Assembly: GCF_015207605.1 (NCBI RefSeq)
Contig: NZ_JADEWO010000019.1
Coordinates: 40,425 to 104,424 of the forward strand
Source of the DNA: Oculatella sp. LEGE 06141
GTDB lineage: Bacteria; Cyanobacteriota; Cyanobacteriia; Elainellales; Elainellaceae
Direction: 5' to 3'
Length of the DNA stretch: 64,000 bases
Both the position numbers and the translations under genes were made by a program. Below are positions 18,297 to 26,764 of the stretch, piece after piece. Each line of letters begins with the position of its first letter. Position 1 is the stretch's first letter. Under the pieces are notes generated by a model. The model was not told the origin of the DNA, searched no databases, and was given only the letters and a program-made list of their open reading frames with translations.

Positions 18297-19670
18297 TTAT
18301 TGGTAAACTTCCTGTCTGGGAGGCCCCGAACTCGCCAGGATAGTTTGATACAGTGCCTTTAGCTCTGCGGCTTCCGTGGCAACCGTCCGTACCGGGCGAA
18401 TGCCGCGACGTAGCCGAGCCAGCGTGTTTGGATGGTGTGCCAGTAGAGCCAACGCGTCTGCCCATGCCTTGATGTTGCTGGCTGGAACCAATAACCCATC
18501 AACCTCATGCCGAACCCGCTCTGGAATACCACCCAGATCGGAACCAACAACGGGAATATCGTGGGCATGGGCTTCTAAAACCACCAGCGGACCCGTTTCT
18601 AGCCATTGCGAGGGCACTGCCAGCACATCTAACTGGGAAAACGCCAACGGGATCTCTTCGCGCGCCAACTGGGGTGCTACCTGAATGCGCGGATCGTCGC
18701 CAATGCGATCGATCACCTGTTTTTTGTAAATTTCGTCCTGCTCTACGCCATGAATAACCAGTTCGATCGGTGTCTCGGTGGGCAACTGTTTGATGGCCTC
18801 CACCAGGATATGAATGCCCTTATTCATATCCCAACGGCCTAAAAAGCCGACGCGCAGGGGGCGATTTGGCGGCGAAGGACGCGGTAATTTTGGCCGGACA
18901 GAAATACCCTGCCTTAACAGAGCTAACTTCGTTTCAGGAATGCCGTTGATCACCATCGCGTCGTAAAACCACTGGCTCATGACAAGAATGCGATCGGCAA
19001 ACTGAGCCATCTCCAGCAAGCCATGCCGCCGCGCGGCCACCCACGCCGGGATAAATGCAGGGCGCAGTATGCCATCGGTTAGGGGGGCGATCGCCGCAAC
19101 CGTCTCCAGGCGACGGTGAATTCCTTTCGCCGCAAGGCTAATTGGCCTGGGTAGATGGCTTAACCCTTGAACCACAGGTGGCGGCAAGCGGTGCGATACA
19201 CCATTGCAATAGCTACACCGTACCGTATCGATTCTGCCGTCACACTGCTCGGTACCGTTCAGCATTAACGTTTGCCGCAAGCAAATAGGTTGAGGCAGAT
19301 GAAGCGAGATCACCGTCGCCAGACCGAGTTCTTTGGCGAGGCGTAAATGCGGTAAGCCACATTGAGGAGTCCATTGATGCTGGTGGTACAGATCGGCGCG
19401 GTGTCCCTTGAGCCAGTTGGCAAAGATGGGAAACCCTCCATGGGGAGTCGCTCCATGATTCGGTTCTGGCCTGGGTGGTGGAAAAACCGGATAGCGGTAG
19501 ACCGCAACGCCGTTGTACAGATAGTGGTCGTCTGTCGATTGCGCTTGAGAAGCCGCAACGTGGCAGTCTACCCCTCTGGCTTGCAGCTCAGGCATCACTT
19601 CACTAAGATGAGTCTGAATCCCGCCGCAGGAACCCGGAAAGTATCGATGCACAGCTTGAATCGTCTTCAT
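18297..19670 (-). CDS. glycosyltransferase family 4 protein
   Basis: A GT-B-fold glycosyltransferase of 457 residues. The N-terminal domain opens with MKTIQAVHRYFPGSCGGIQTHL, the usual GT4 acceptor-side start with a GG loop. The C-terminal domain has the nucleotide-sugar region (LRVGFLGRWDMNKGIHILVEA) and the E-x7-E motif (PSQWLETGPLVVLEAHAHDIPVVGSDLGGIPE, read in parts). A Cys cluster (CDGRIDTVRCSYC) in the middle, together with an upstream Cys, could bind a metal or form disulfides. The ATG 19670 fits the family; an upstream GTG adds eight residues. The sugar and acceptor are unknown. It is probably cytoplasmic and acts in polysaccharide or glycolipid synthesis. Confidence 0.88.
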   Translation of the reverse strand: MKTIQAVHRYFPGSCGGIQTHLSEVMPELQARGVDCHVAASQAQSTDDHYLYNGVAVYRYPVFPPPRPEPNHGATPHGGFPIFANWLKGHRADLYHQHQWTPQCGLPHLRLAKELGLATVISLHLPQPICLRQTLMLNGTEQCDGRIDTVRCSYCNGVSHRLPPPVVQGLSHLPRPISLAAKGIHRRLETVAAIAPLTDGILRPAFIPAWVAARRHGLLEMAQFADRILVMSQWFYDAMVINGIPETKLALLRQGISVRPKLPRPSPPNRPLRVGFLGRWDMNKGIHILVEAIKQLPTETPIELVIHGVEQDEIYKKQVIDRIGDDPRIQVAPQLAREEIPLAFSQLDVLAVPSQWLETGPLVVLEAHAHDIPVVGSDLGGIPERVRHEVDGLLVPASNIKAWADALALLAHHPNTLARLRRGIRPVRTVATEAAELKALYQTILASSGPPRQEVYQ

Positions 19671-20093
19671 ATGCAGTAAAGGCAGGTGGGTCACGTTGAG
19701 GAATGTCTTCTAATTCGGAAGAGACAGGAATGCAGCACCAGTGCTGTTGAATAGCTCAACGGAGCCTCAACTGGTTGAGACCAAAATCCCTGTTTTTACC
19801 GTTAGAAATTGTCGTTAGAAGTTGTAGGTTGATAAGTTCATCTTTCTTAACGCGGTTTCTAACTTAACCTCTCAGTTTATGAAGTGGGTCGGAAGGTCAA
19901 GTTTCTTGAATTATCTATACTCCTAAACCACCCGTTCTCTATCGTGTGGCTGAAGAACACTTGTTCTACTCGCATGGGTTACTAACCCACCTTGAGGGCT
20001 GCAACGCCCGGTTATATGAGCTACAGTCTGTTGAGAACCGGGTGTGACGCTGCGCGGCTTTCTACTGCACTACCATTCCTCAACCTATCGTTA
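19671..20093. other. 423-bp divergent intergenic region
   Basis: It lies between the GT4 gene (minus) and a hydrolase gene (plus). It contains a small inverted repeat GGGTTACTAACCC near 19977-19989 and an AT-rich centre. No RNA gene or convincing small ORF is seen; the in-frame codons before 20094 are not conserved-looking. Confidence 0.4.
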
Positions 20094-21122
20094 ATGGTTC
20101 GTTATTCTGAACTCACCGCATCTCTAATTAACCGAATTAAAGTTCAAGAAGACGCTCTGCCCTTGCAGAATGACGGTTGCCGTTCCAGATTCTTGTTTAA
20201 ATCGGCTCCAACCTCCAAAGTTTGTCTGTTTTTTCATGGCTTTACAGCCGGCCCTTATCAGTTTGATCCCATTGGGAAAGCGCTGTTTCAGGCGGGCTAC
20301 AACGTTTTGGTGCCTCGAATGCCGGGACATGGGCAGGCCGGAGAGTGGGGGCGCAACAATCCGCCGCCCCTGCCCGAGCAAGCAGAGATCTATCAAAAGT
20401 TTGCGCTCCAGTGGTTGCAGGTGGCGCAGGCTCTCGGCACAAAGGTGGTGGTCGGTGGCCTTTCGGGCGGTGGCACGCTGGCAACCTGGCTCGCTTTTCA
20501 GCGTCCTCAGCAGATCGATCGCACGCTTGCCTTTGCGCCTTATTTAAGCAGCAGCAATAAGGTTATTGACCTGTTTGTGCGCAACTTCAACACCTATTTT
20601 GAATGGGTATCGGCTGACCCAAACCCCAAAGGCAAGTTGGGATACGGCGGCTTTATGGTGCCAGCGCTACGGGTGTTCTTGCAGATGGGCAAAGAAATTT
20701 TGAACCAGGCGGCTCGCAGCCCGGTGGCACCGCTGTTTATTGTGTCGAGCGAGAGTGATATGGCGGTTGGCAACCGAGATCACCGTATCCTGTTTGAAAC
20801 AGCGCTGAAGCACCAACCTAAATGTTGGTATCACCGCTTTGATCAGGTGCTTGATATTCCCCACACGATGATGACCCAGGTGGAGGGCAATCAATACGAG
20901 AATCTGCTGATTACCATGAGCAAGGCGTATATCGAAAGCGATTTGACCTGGGCAGAGGTAGAAGAAATCGGATACCGCATGACCAGAGGCAAAACGTTTA
21001 ACACAGCGGTATCCGAGCTGAATCTGGGTCAGCGAGTCTCTCGTGATATGCCTGCAATGATGACGATGGTAGACAAGCGATCGATCGTTATTGCACGCAG
21101 TAACCGCAGTTCGCGGTTCTAG
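20094..21122 (+). CDS. alpha/beta hydrolase
   Basis: A 342-residue alpha/beta-hydrolase. The oxyanion strand-loop FFHGFTAGPYQFDPIGKAL lies near residues 46-65, the nucleophile elbow is GGLSGGG (Ser114), and the catalytic acid and His are likely in the SSESDMAVGNRDH and DIPHTMM regions. It resembles carboxylesterase/lipase-like proteins that cyanobacteria carry; no signal peptide is present. The start ATG at 20094 (MVRYSELTASLI) is chosen because the 34 codons before it are low in conservation. It converges on the next gene with a gap of one base. Confidence 0.8.
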   Translation: MVRYSELTASLINRIKVQEDALPLQNDGCRSRFLFKSAPTSKVCLFFHGFTAGPYQFDPIGKALFQAGYNVLVPRMPGHGQAGEWGRNNPPPLPEQAEIYQKFALQWLQVAQALGTKVVVGGLSGGGTLATWLAFQRPQQIDRTLAFAPYLSSSNKVIDLFVRNFNTYFEWVSADPNPKGKLGYGGFMVPALRVFLQMGKEILNQAARSPVAPLFIVSSESDMAVGNRDHRILFETALKHQPKCWYHRFDQVLDIPHTMMTQVEGNQYENLLITMSKAYIESDLTWAEVEEIGYRMTRGKTFNTAVSELNLGQRVSRDMPAMMTMVDKRSIVIARSNRSSRF

Positions 21123-21123
21123 C

Positions 21124-21606
21124 CTACTGGCACGCCGCTCGAATTTCGGCCATCAAACGGCACGACGAGCTGGTGCTGCGTCCGGGAGATTGAATAATGA
21201 TCGATCGCCCCACTGTTCTACCGCCACGGCCAGGAGAATCAACAATCACCGGGTTAATCAGCGTTGAATCTCGAATGGACGAATCAATGACCACTGGATT
21301 AATCAGCGTGGAGTCTTGAATGCGGCTCCGCACCACCTGCCCAGAGCCAGGACGATAAAACACAGGATCGCTCACTGTAACCGTGGATGGGGGTGACACT
21401 GAAATGCGTCGTCCTCGTAAAGTGCTGCTGGGCGGGTACGATCCGCCAACCTGGACGGTCAGTCCGCCGTCTCGAATCAGCACTTCGTTAGCCTGCACTG
21501 GCACCGTATCGATCGCTAGCGCTAACGCTCCGGTCACCAGTGCGGTCAAGATGAGTATGGGTTTAGCCTTGCCAACGTGCCGTAACCCGGATGGGATTTG
21601 CAGCAT
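21124..21606 (-). CDS. secreted protein with internal DSTLINPV repeat
   Basis: A 160-residue protein with an N-terminal signal peptide (LILTALVTGALALAIDTVPVQA) and a mature part of short beta-forming segments. A unit of about 14 residues is duplicated in tandem (IQDSTLINPVVIDSS and IRDSTLINPVIVDSP), followed by SIIIQSPGR, which suggests a small beta-solenoid or beta-helix. Two Cys near the C-terminus (SCRLMAEIRAAC) may pair. I do not recognise a named family. The ATG 21606 has an AGGAA ribosome site. Its stop codon is one base from the stop of the convergent hydrolase. Confidence 0.65.
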   Translation of the reverse strand: MLQIPSGLRHVGKAKPILILTALVTGALALAIDTVPVQANEVLIRDGGLTVQVGGSYPPSSTLRGRRISVSPPSTVTVSDPVFYRPGSGQVVRSRIQDSTLINPVVIDSSIRDSTLINPVIVDSPGRGGRTVGRSIIIQSPGRSTSSSCRLMAEIRAACQ

Positions 21607-21949
21607 GGAATGTTCCTCAGCGTCTTAAGTTTGGTTTATGCGGCAGATGACCCTCGATCGCCAACTGACTGAATCAGCCTAGAGTAACCTGGAACGGAAG
21701 CCTGCACTCGCTGAACGTACAACCTGAACCATCAGCACCATCAGCCCAAAGGGTTGCTATCTCCGGCCTCGGATTCTTTCACCCTAATCTGAATTTTGTA
21801 GTTGTTTTCTTCAGCCTAACTCGCTTCGATAAAATTTGAAGGGTATGGCTCATTTGACGTTGCCAATTGTGAATTAGATTCCACCGAACCCAATTTGATC
21901 AGATTTGGCAAGCCACATGGGTCAACTCAACGTTTAATCAAAAAGCATC
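21607..21949. other. 343-bp divergent intergenic region
   Basis: Separates the secreted repeat protein (minus) from the TPR gene (plus). I see no RNA gene or repeat. It is AT-rich near 21790-21900, consistent with promoters. Confidence 0.4.
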
Positions 21950-22483
21950 GTGAATACTGAGAATTTAGATTTAGCTAGAGTTCAATATGAGGCGGGTAAG
22001 AGCGCCTTCGAACGAGGGCAATATCGGCAATCGGTACAGTGTTTAGAAAAGGCTCTAAATTTGGCTGGCCGCACGTCCAAGCTAGGTGGAGAAGTGCAAA
22101 TCTGGCTCATTACTGCCTACGAAGCTACCGACCAGCGTGCCGAGGCGATCGCCCTTTGTGAACAGGCCAGCAGACATCCCGATATCGATACGCGCAAGCA
22201 AGGTCGTCGCTTGCTCTATATCCTTAAAGCCCCCCGGCTCAAGGCTCGTCCAGAATGGCTGACCGAAATTCCCGATTTGGCGACCTTAGAGGATGCCAAT
22301 GGCGATCGCATTGCCACCTCGCGCTATGGCAGCACCGCTCAGCGAACGGCTCGCCCCAAACCCAAGCTTGAGCCTGAACCCATCGACTTAAGCCAGGTTA
22401 ATACTAAAGACAATCGGTTTATTTGGGTGGCGCTAGTGGCGATCGCCCTCACAATGGCGAGCTTGTTCTGGGTTGGCAGCTAG
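21950..22483 (+). CDS. TPR-repeat protein with C-terminal membrane anchor
   Basis: A 177-residue protein. Residues ~5-90 form two to three tetratricopeptide-like helix pairs (ARVQYEAGKSAFERGQYRQSVQCLEKAL and QIWLITAYEATDQRAEAIALCEQA), which usually mediate protein contacts. A polar linker follows, and the last ~20 residues (FIWVALVAIALTMASLFWVG) are a transmembrane anchor, so the TPR part probably faces the cytoplasm. The start is GTG 21950; no strong ribosome site is visible. It is transcribed in the same direction as the DUF3153 gene 122 bp downstream. Function not known. Confidence 0.8.
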   Translation: MNTENLDLARVQYEAGKSAFERGQYRQSVQCLEKALNLAGRTSKLGGEVQIWLITAYEATDQRAEAIALCEQASRHPDIDTRKQGRRLLYILKAPRLKARPEWLTEIPDLATLEDANGDRIATSRYGSTAQRTARPKPKLEPEPIDLSQVNTKDNRFIWVALVAIALTMASLFWVGS

Positions 22484-22605
22484 CCCCCTTGCCCTAGCTT
22501 GCCTGCATTAAGGACACCCTCTCACCTCATCAGCCTGAGCCAATATCAGAGTACTATCGTTCAATTAGATCTCTTTGCCCCATTGCAATTAGAAGATGAC
22601 GTTCT

Positions 22606-23475
22606 ATGAGCAGAACTGCACGCCATGCCGCTTCGTACCGTACTTCTTCCCCGTTCGGCATGGGCAAGCTGAACCCAACCAGGCTTTCCAGACAAATCGT
22701 GCGCCTTCTGGTGAAACTGCGGCTGTTGTGGATCATTGCGATCGCGTTTCTGTTCCTGTCTGGCTGTGTGCAGTATGACGTGGGCATTCACTACGCCAGC
22801 CAAACCAGGGGTGAAATTGTGCAGCAGATTCAAGTGAGCGATCGGCTCACTACCTTTAGTGGGTCTGTGGTGCAAGACTGGCTCAAAAGCATCGAGCGCC
22901 GCACTCGCCAACTGGGTGGTAAAACGCGGCGAACGGGCGATCAATCCCTAACTATCACCATTCCGTTTAATAACGGCAAAGACTTAGAAGCCAAATTCAA
23001 CACCTTCTTTCAACCTACGCCATCGGAGGCGCGATCGGTCAGCGAGGCTGGCATTGAGTTACCCGAAATTGAGTCCACCCTGCACCTTCAGGAAAGCAAT
23101 TTTTTGCTGTTGCAGCGCAACCGTCTGGTGTACGACCTGGATTTACGGTCGTTAGGCGTTTTGTCGGCCAATGGCAACCTGCTGGTGAGTCCAGGATCGT
23201 TACTAGAGCTAAACTTTAGCCTGAACACCCCCTGGGGGGCACGCAGCCCCGCAACGGCTAATACACTCCAGCCTGTCCAGCAGGGAAATCAGTTGGTGTG
23301 GATCTTACAAGCCGGACAAGCCAACCATGTGGAAGCGGTGTTTTGGGTTCCTAGCCCACTCGGCATTGGCACCGCTGTCATTCTGCTGCTGGTGGTTGCC
23401 GGAGCCTTCTTAAAAACTCAACTGGCTCCTACCCTGGCAGAGGGCGGCGAAGTGGCGCTCTCAGAAAGTCGCTAG
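22606..23475 (+). CDS. DUF3153 family lipoprotein
   Basis: A 289-residue envelope protein conserved in cyanobacteria. A lipoprotein signal (LRLLWIIAIAFLFLSGC, lipobox LSGC) is preceded by an Arg-rich stretch. The mature part (VQYDVGIHYASQTRGEIVQQIQVSDRL...) is the DUF3153 domain, and a second hydrophobic segment (GIGTAVILLLVVAGAFL) near the C-terminus anchors the end in the membrane. The first ATG (22606) gives an N-terminus of about 50 residues before the lipid Cys; an in-frame ATG at 22660 would give a more usual signal length, so the start is uncertain. Function unknown. Confidence 0.8.
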   Translation: MSRTARHAASYRTSSPFGMGKLNPTRLSRQIVRLLVKLRLLWIIAIAFLFLSGCVQYDVGIHYASQTRGEIVQQIQVSDRLTTFSGSVVQDWLKSIERRTRQLGGKTRRTGDQSLTITIPFNNGKDLEAKFNTFFQPTPSEARSVSEAGIELPEIESTLHLQESNFLLLQRNRLVYDLDLRSLGVLSANGNLLVSPGSLLELNFSLNTPWGARSPATANTLQPVQQGNQLVWILQAGQANHVEAVFWVPSPLGIGTAVILLLVVAGAFLKTQLAPTLAEGGEVALSESR

Positions 23476-23621
23476 AACATCGGGTATCGCGTTGAATCCA
23501 ACCGTTAAACTCTGTTGGAGCGATACAAAATTGGTGATCAAACTAGGAGATATCTCCAGGTTTATGCTAGAGTCGCCTCGAAGTCAACGTTTAGGTTTTC
23601 GCAAGATTGAGGACTCAGTCC

Positions 23622-23984
23622 ATGCGTCAAATTAATTTCGTCATCATTTTTGTCATTTGTCTAGCTCTGGTTCTGTTTGGAATTGAAAACACCGAACCTG
23701 CCGCCATTCATATTATTGAAGGAGTTCAACTCCAGGCTCCGCTTTGCGTTGAGTTACTCATGGCGATGGGGATTGGTGCGGTCTTGGCCTGGGTCTTCAG
23801 TGTATGGACTCAGCTACAGAAAATGATGGAATCAGGTAAAGAAATTCGGCAGCGTGATGTTCGCATCGAGGAACTCGAACAGAATATTCAGCGCTATAAG
23901 GTAGAACTAGAAGAACAGCAGCATCTCCTGCCTGCTTCTAAGCCCATTGACGACAGCGTTGATGCTGAGGTGTTCGCGCAATAG
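23622..23984 (+). CDS. LapA family (DUF1049) membrane protein
   Basis: A 120-residue protein with two transmembrane helices (INFVIIFVICLALVLFGIENTEP and VELLMAMGIGAVLAWVFSVW) joined by a loop containing the typical N-T-E-P-A pattern of the LapA domain, then a charged coiled-coil tail (GKEIRQRDVRIEELEQNIQRY). The ATG at 23622 has a GAGGA site, and five upstream codons of the frame are left out. It is a second LapA-type protein in the window, shorter than the one at 15653. In other bacteria LapA works with LapB in the control of lipopolysaccharide synthesis; a role here is inference. Confidence 0.85.
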   Translation: MRQINFVIIFVICLALVLFGIENTEPAAIHIIEGVQLQAPLCVELLMAMGIGAVLAWVFSVWTQLQKMMESGKEIRQRDVRIEELEQNIQRYKVELEEQQHLLPASKPIDDSVDAEVFAQ

Positions 23985-24105
23985 TTCCCCGGGCTGTAGG
24001 GCTGAATGATTGAATGGATGGTTGCCCAACTGGAGACTTCAGAGATGAAGCGCTGGGTCGAATGGCTGCTGTAACGTACCAACTGCCGTGAGGTCATCTC
24101 AACCA

Positions 24106-24222
24106 ATGGATGTTACCCCGCTGATTGACCCGCTTAATCTCTGGAGTCTTTGGGTGCCTTTTCTGCTTTTGGGGCTAATTCTAGCTGCCGCTATTTTCTT
24201 TATTCGCACCAGTACGAGGTAA
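24106..24222 (+). CDS. small 38-residue single-pass membrane protein
   Basis: A short ORF fits between the LapA-type gene and scpA. The product, MDVTPLIDPLNLWSLWVPF followed by a hydrophobic stretch LLLGLILAAAIFFI and a basic end RTSTR, looks like one transmembrane helix with the N-terminus outside. A GTGAGG sequence lies 12 nt before the ATG. The stop (24220-24222) overlaps the GAGGT ribosome site of scpA, 11 bp before that start, as in a coupled operon. I do not recognise it as any known photosystem or cytochrome b6f small subunit. Confidence 0.5.
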   Translation: MDVTPLIDPLNLWSLWVPFLLLGLILAAAIFFIRTSTR

Positions 24223-24233
24223 GTGTTTCCTCT

Positions 24234-25094
24234 ATGGCTGTCTCTCTGGCGCAAAACGCGATCGCTTTTCTAATCGACCTGGCAGAACAGGGAGAAATTG
24301 ACCCGTGGGATGTGCAGGTGATTGATGTGATCGATCGCTTCCTGAGTCAGCTTCAGCCAGCGGAACTTACGAAAGATGGTGGCCCTTCCTATGCGGCAGA
24401 CCTGTCCGAATCGGGGCAGGCTTTTTTATATGCGTCGATGTTAGTGCTGCTCAAGGCCGATAGCTTAGCCCGTCTGGAAGCGCAGGTTGAAGACGAACTG
24501 GAACCGGAGGAGTTTTTTGCCGATCCCGAATTGGCCGAGCGATCGCTCCCCTCTAATTTGGAACGCACCCTGCGGCGGCGAGCGGTTGCCCGTCCCCAGC
24601 AAAACCGCCGGGTTACCCTGCCAGAGCTGATTAATCAGCTTGAGCTAATGGCTACGGCAATGTCAGACGCGACGCCGCGCATCCGCACGCGGCGACCTCG
24701 CCCCCCGTCTCGCAGCAAGGCGCTAAAAGCGATCGCTGAACTTGCCCACGATGAAGACTTATCTGAAGTGGCTGCTGCCCTGGAAGCGTTTTTGCGACAC
24801 CGCTGGCAGGAGATTGGTTCAGGCCAGGAATGGTTAGATTTTGAGAGACTGCTGGACTGGTGGACGGCTGAACAGGCGCAATCTCCAGCAAAGACGGCAC
24901 CGGAGGACGATACGGCACACCATTCCCCCCAGGGCGAACGAGTAGGTGTGTTTTGGGCGCTGTTGTTTCTGTCGGCACAGTCTAAAGTTGAGCTAGCTCA
25001 GGACGAGTTTTATCAGGACTTAAAGGTGAGGAGTTTTGACCCTGCTTCAGACCTCAACCCGGCAGAACTGTCTGCATTTGCCCTGCCCGATTAG
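24234..25094 (+). CDS. scpA: segregation and condensation protein A
   Basis: ScpA is the kleisin that bridges the SMC ATPase heads together with ScpB in chromosome condensation. The 286-residue protein has the usual N-terminal SMC-head binding part (AIAFLIDLAEQGEIDPWDVQVIDVIDRFL), the central YAASMLVLLKADSLARL-like segment (here FLYASMLVLLKADSL), and a C-terminal winged helix (VFWALLFLSAQSKVELAQDEFYQDLKV in part). The middle, residues ~100-170, is variable and charged. The ATG at 24234 is chosen by the family start MAVSLAQNAIAFLIDL. scpB is not in the window. Confidence 0.93.
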   Translation: MAVSLAQNAIAFLIDLAEQGEIDPWDVQVIDVIDRFLSQLQPAELTKDGGPSYAADLSESGQAFLYASMLVLLKADSLARLEAQVEDELEPEEFFADPELAERSLPSNLERTLRRRAVARPQQNRRVTLPELINQLELMATAMSDATPRIRTRRPRPPSRSKALKAIAELAHDEDLSEVAAALEAFLRHRWQEIGSGQEWLDFERLLDWWTAEQAQSPAKTAPEDDTAHHSPQGERVGVFWALLFLSAQSKVELAQDEFYQDLKVRSFDPASDLNPAELSAFALPD

Positions 25095-25458
25095 CTCGGT
25101 TCGCGCCACCAGGGAAGGTAGAATTCAGGATCAGGACGACTTCTAACTTCTCTACTCAGTCTTTACACCCTGGTTGTTTTTTTGGAAGCGATCGCTTGCT
25201 ACCGACCGCTTGCTATTCGTTCGCGTTGCTGTTCCTATCCGGCTGCAACATTTGTTTGCGGAGAGCCGCACGGTTGTAATGGAGTTATCTTTAGAAATTA
25301 AGACATTCATCTATTAACTTTTTTAGATGTAGATTCTGCAAAATTACGATTCTGGTACTGGCAATCTGAAAAGATTGTGAAAAACTGGAACAGATTGCTT
25401 AATTTAGAACCAAAACTCTCAGAAGCTCAACAGCCCAGGATAAAGAGACGAATAATCT
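25095..25458. other. 364-bp intergenic region before the sugar nucleotidyltransferase
   Basis: No gene is seen. A 13-bp sequence of the type CGAYCGCTTGCTA occurs twice in tandem around 25189-25215, one copy overlapping a HIP1 site. The last 150 bp are AT-rich. Confidence 0.4.
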
Positions 25459-26631
25459 ATGAAAGCGATGATTCTCGCCGCTGGGAAGGGCACTCGAGTG
25501 CGTCCCATTACCTACACCGTTCCCAAGCCCATGATTCCCATCTTGCAGAAGCCAGTGATGGAATTTCTGCTGGAACTGCTTAAGCAGCATGGGTTCGATG
25601 AAATTATGGTGAACGTCAGCCACCTTGCCAACGAAATTGAAAACTATTTTCGAGATGGGCAACGGTTTGGCGTGCAAATTGCCTATTCGTTTGAGGGACG
25701 TATCGTAGACGGGGAGCTGGTTGGCGAAGCGCTGGGTTCCGCTGGCGGCATGAGACGAATTCAGGATTTTGCCCCGTTTTTTGATGATACCTTTGTGGTG
25801 CTTTGCGGTGATGCGTTGATCGACTTGAACCTCTCGGAAGCGGTGCGCTGGCACCGGGAGAAGGGCGCGATCGCTACCGTTGTCACCAAATCGGTACCGA
25901 TGGAAGAGGTTCCTAGCTATGGTGTGGTTGTCACCGATCCATCCGGTCGCATTCAAGCCTTCCAGGAAAAGCCGTCCGTTGAGGAAGCGCTGAGCAACTG
26001 CATTAATACAGGTATTTATATCTTCGAACCCGAAGTTCTAAACTACATTCCATCTGGCACGGAATTTGATATTGGCGGTCAGCTTTTTCCGAAGCTGGTT
26101 GAAACGGGCGCTCCGTTTTACGCGGTTCCGATGGAGTTTGAATGGGTTGACATTGGTAAAGTGCCCGATTACTGGCGTGCTATTCGCAGCGTGTTGCTAG
26201 GAGAAGTGAGAAACGTAGCGATTCCTGGTCACCAGGTCTTTCCAGGCGTTTACACCGGGTTGAATGTCAACGTAAACTGGGACAAAGTAGACATTAAAGG
26301 CCCCGTTTACATTGGCGGCATGACCAAGATCGAAGACGGTGCCCGCATTATTGGTCCTTCTATGATTGGCCCTAGCTGCTATATTTGCAGCGGTGCAACC
26401 GTCGATAACAGCGTCATTTTTGAATACTCTCGCCTGGGGCCAGGGGTTCGCCTAGTCGATAAGCTGGTCTTTGGTCGCTACTGTGTTGATAAGACAGGTG
26501 CGTCCATTGATGTACAAGCGGCGGCGCTAGATTGGCTCATTACCGATACGCGTCAGGCTCCTCCTGAGCATTCACCTGCCGAGCGCAGAGCGATCGCCCA
26601 GTTGCTGGGCACCGATGGGGTGAGAGGATAA
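25459..26631 (+). CDS. sugar-phosphate nucleotidyltransferase (NDP-sugar pyrophosphorylase)
   Basis: A 390-residue enzyme that joins an NTP to a sugar 1-phosphate. The N-terminal domain has the signature MILAAGKGTRVRPITYTVPKPMIPI with the catalytic Lys, the LGSAGGMRRI loop, and LCGDALIDLNLSEAV (metal-binding Asp). From about residue 260 the protein continues as a left-handed beta-helix with hexapeptide units (GPVYIGGMTKIEDGARIIGPSMIG, read in parts). It resembles mannose-1-phosphate guanylyltransferases and related enzymes without the phosphomannomutase half that some cyanobacterial homologues carry. The exact sugar is not readable. It stands alone. Confidence 0.9.
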   Translation: MKAMILAAGKGTRVRPITYTVPKPMIPILQKPVMEFLLELLKQHGFDEIMVNVSHLANEIENYFRDGQRFGVQIAYSFEGRIVDGELVGEALGSAGGMRRIQDFAPFFDDTFVVLCGDALIDLNLSEAVRWHREKGAIATVVTKSVPMEEVPSYGVVVTDPSGRIQAFQEKPSVEEALSNCINTGIYIFEPEVLNYIPSGTEFDIGGQLFPKLVETGAPFYAVPMEFEWVDIGKVPDYWRAIRSVLLGEVRNVAIPGHQVFPGVYTGLNVNVNWDKVDIKGPVYIGGMTKIEDGARIIGPSMIGPSCYICSGATVDNSVIFEYSRLGPGVRLVDKLVFGRYCVDKTGASIDVQAAALDWLITDTRQAPPEHSPAERRAIAQLLGTDGVRG

Positions 26632-26670
26632 CACTACATCTGCCCATTGGGTGAAGCGATCGGGTTACGT

Positions 26671-26699
26671 GTGGGGACATGGCATTGCCGTGTCCCTAC
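26671..26699. repeat. palindromic hairpin element after the nucleotidyltransferase gene
   Basis: GGGACATGGC-ATT-GCCGTGTCCC (26674-26696) forms a 10-bp stem with one wobble pair, extended by three more pairs. It sits 40 bp after a stop codon. From memory, close relatives (GGGCACGGCATTGCCGTGCCC type) are scattered through many cyanobacterial genomes. It may also act as a terminator. Confidence 0.6.
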
Positions 26700-26764
26700 T
26701 TGAGTTTTGGGCAAATGTGCTTAAACTCATTTCATAACGTTTCTCGCATACGACGCTTAACCCA

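Noticed and set aside
22551..22564. AGTACTATCGTTCA, LexA-box-like sequence before the DUF3153 gene
   Set aside because: It fails the D and B positions of the consensus, unlike the exact match at 53193.
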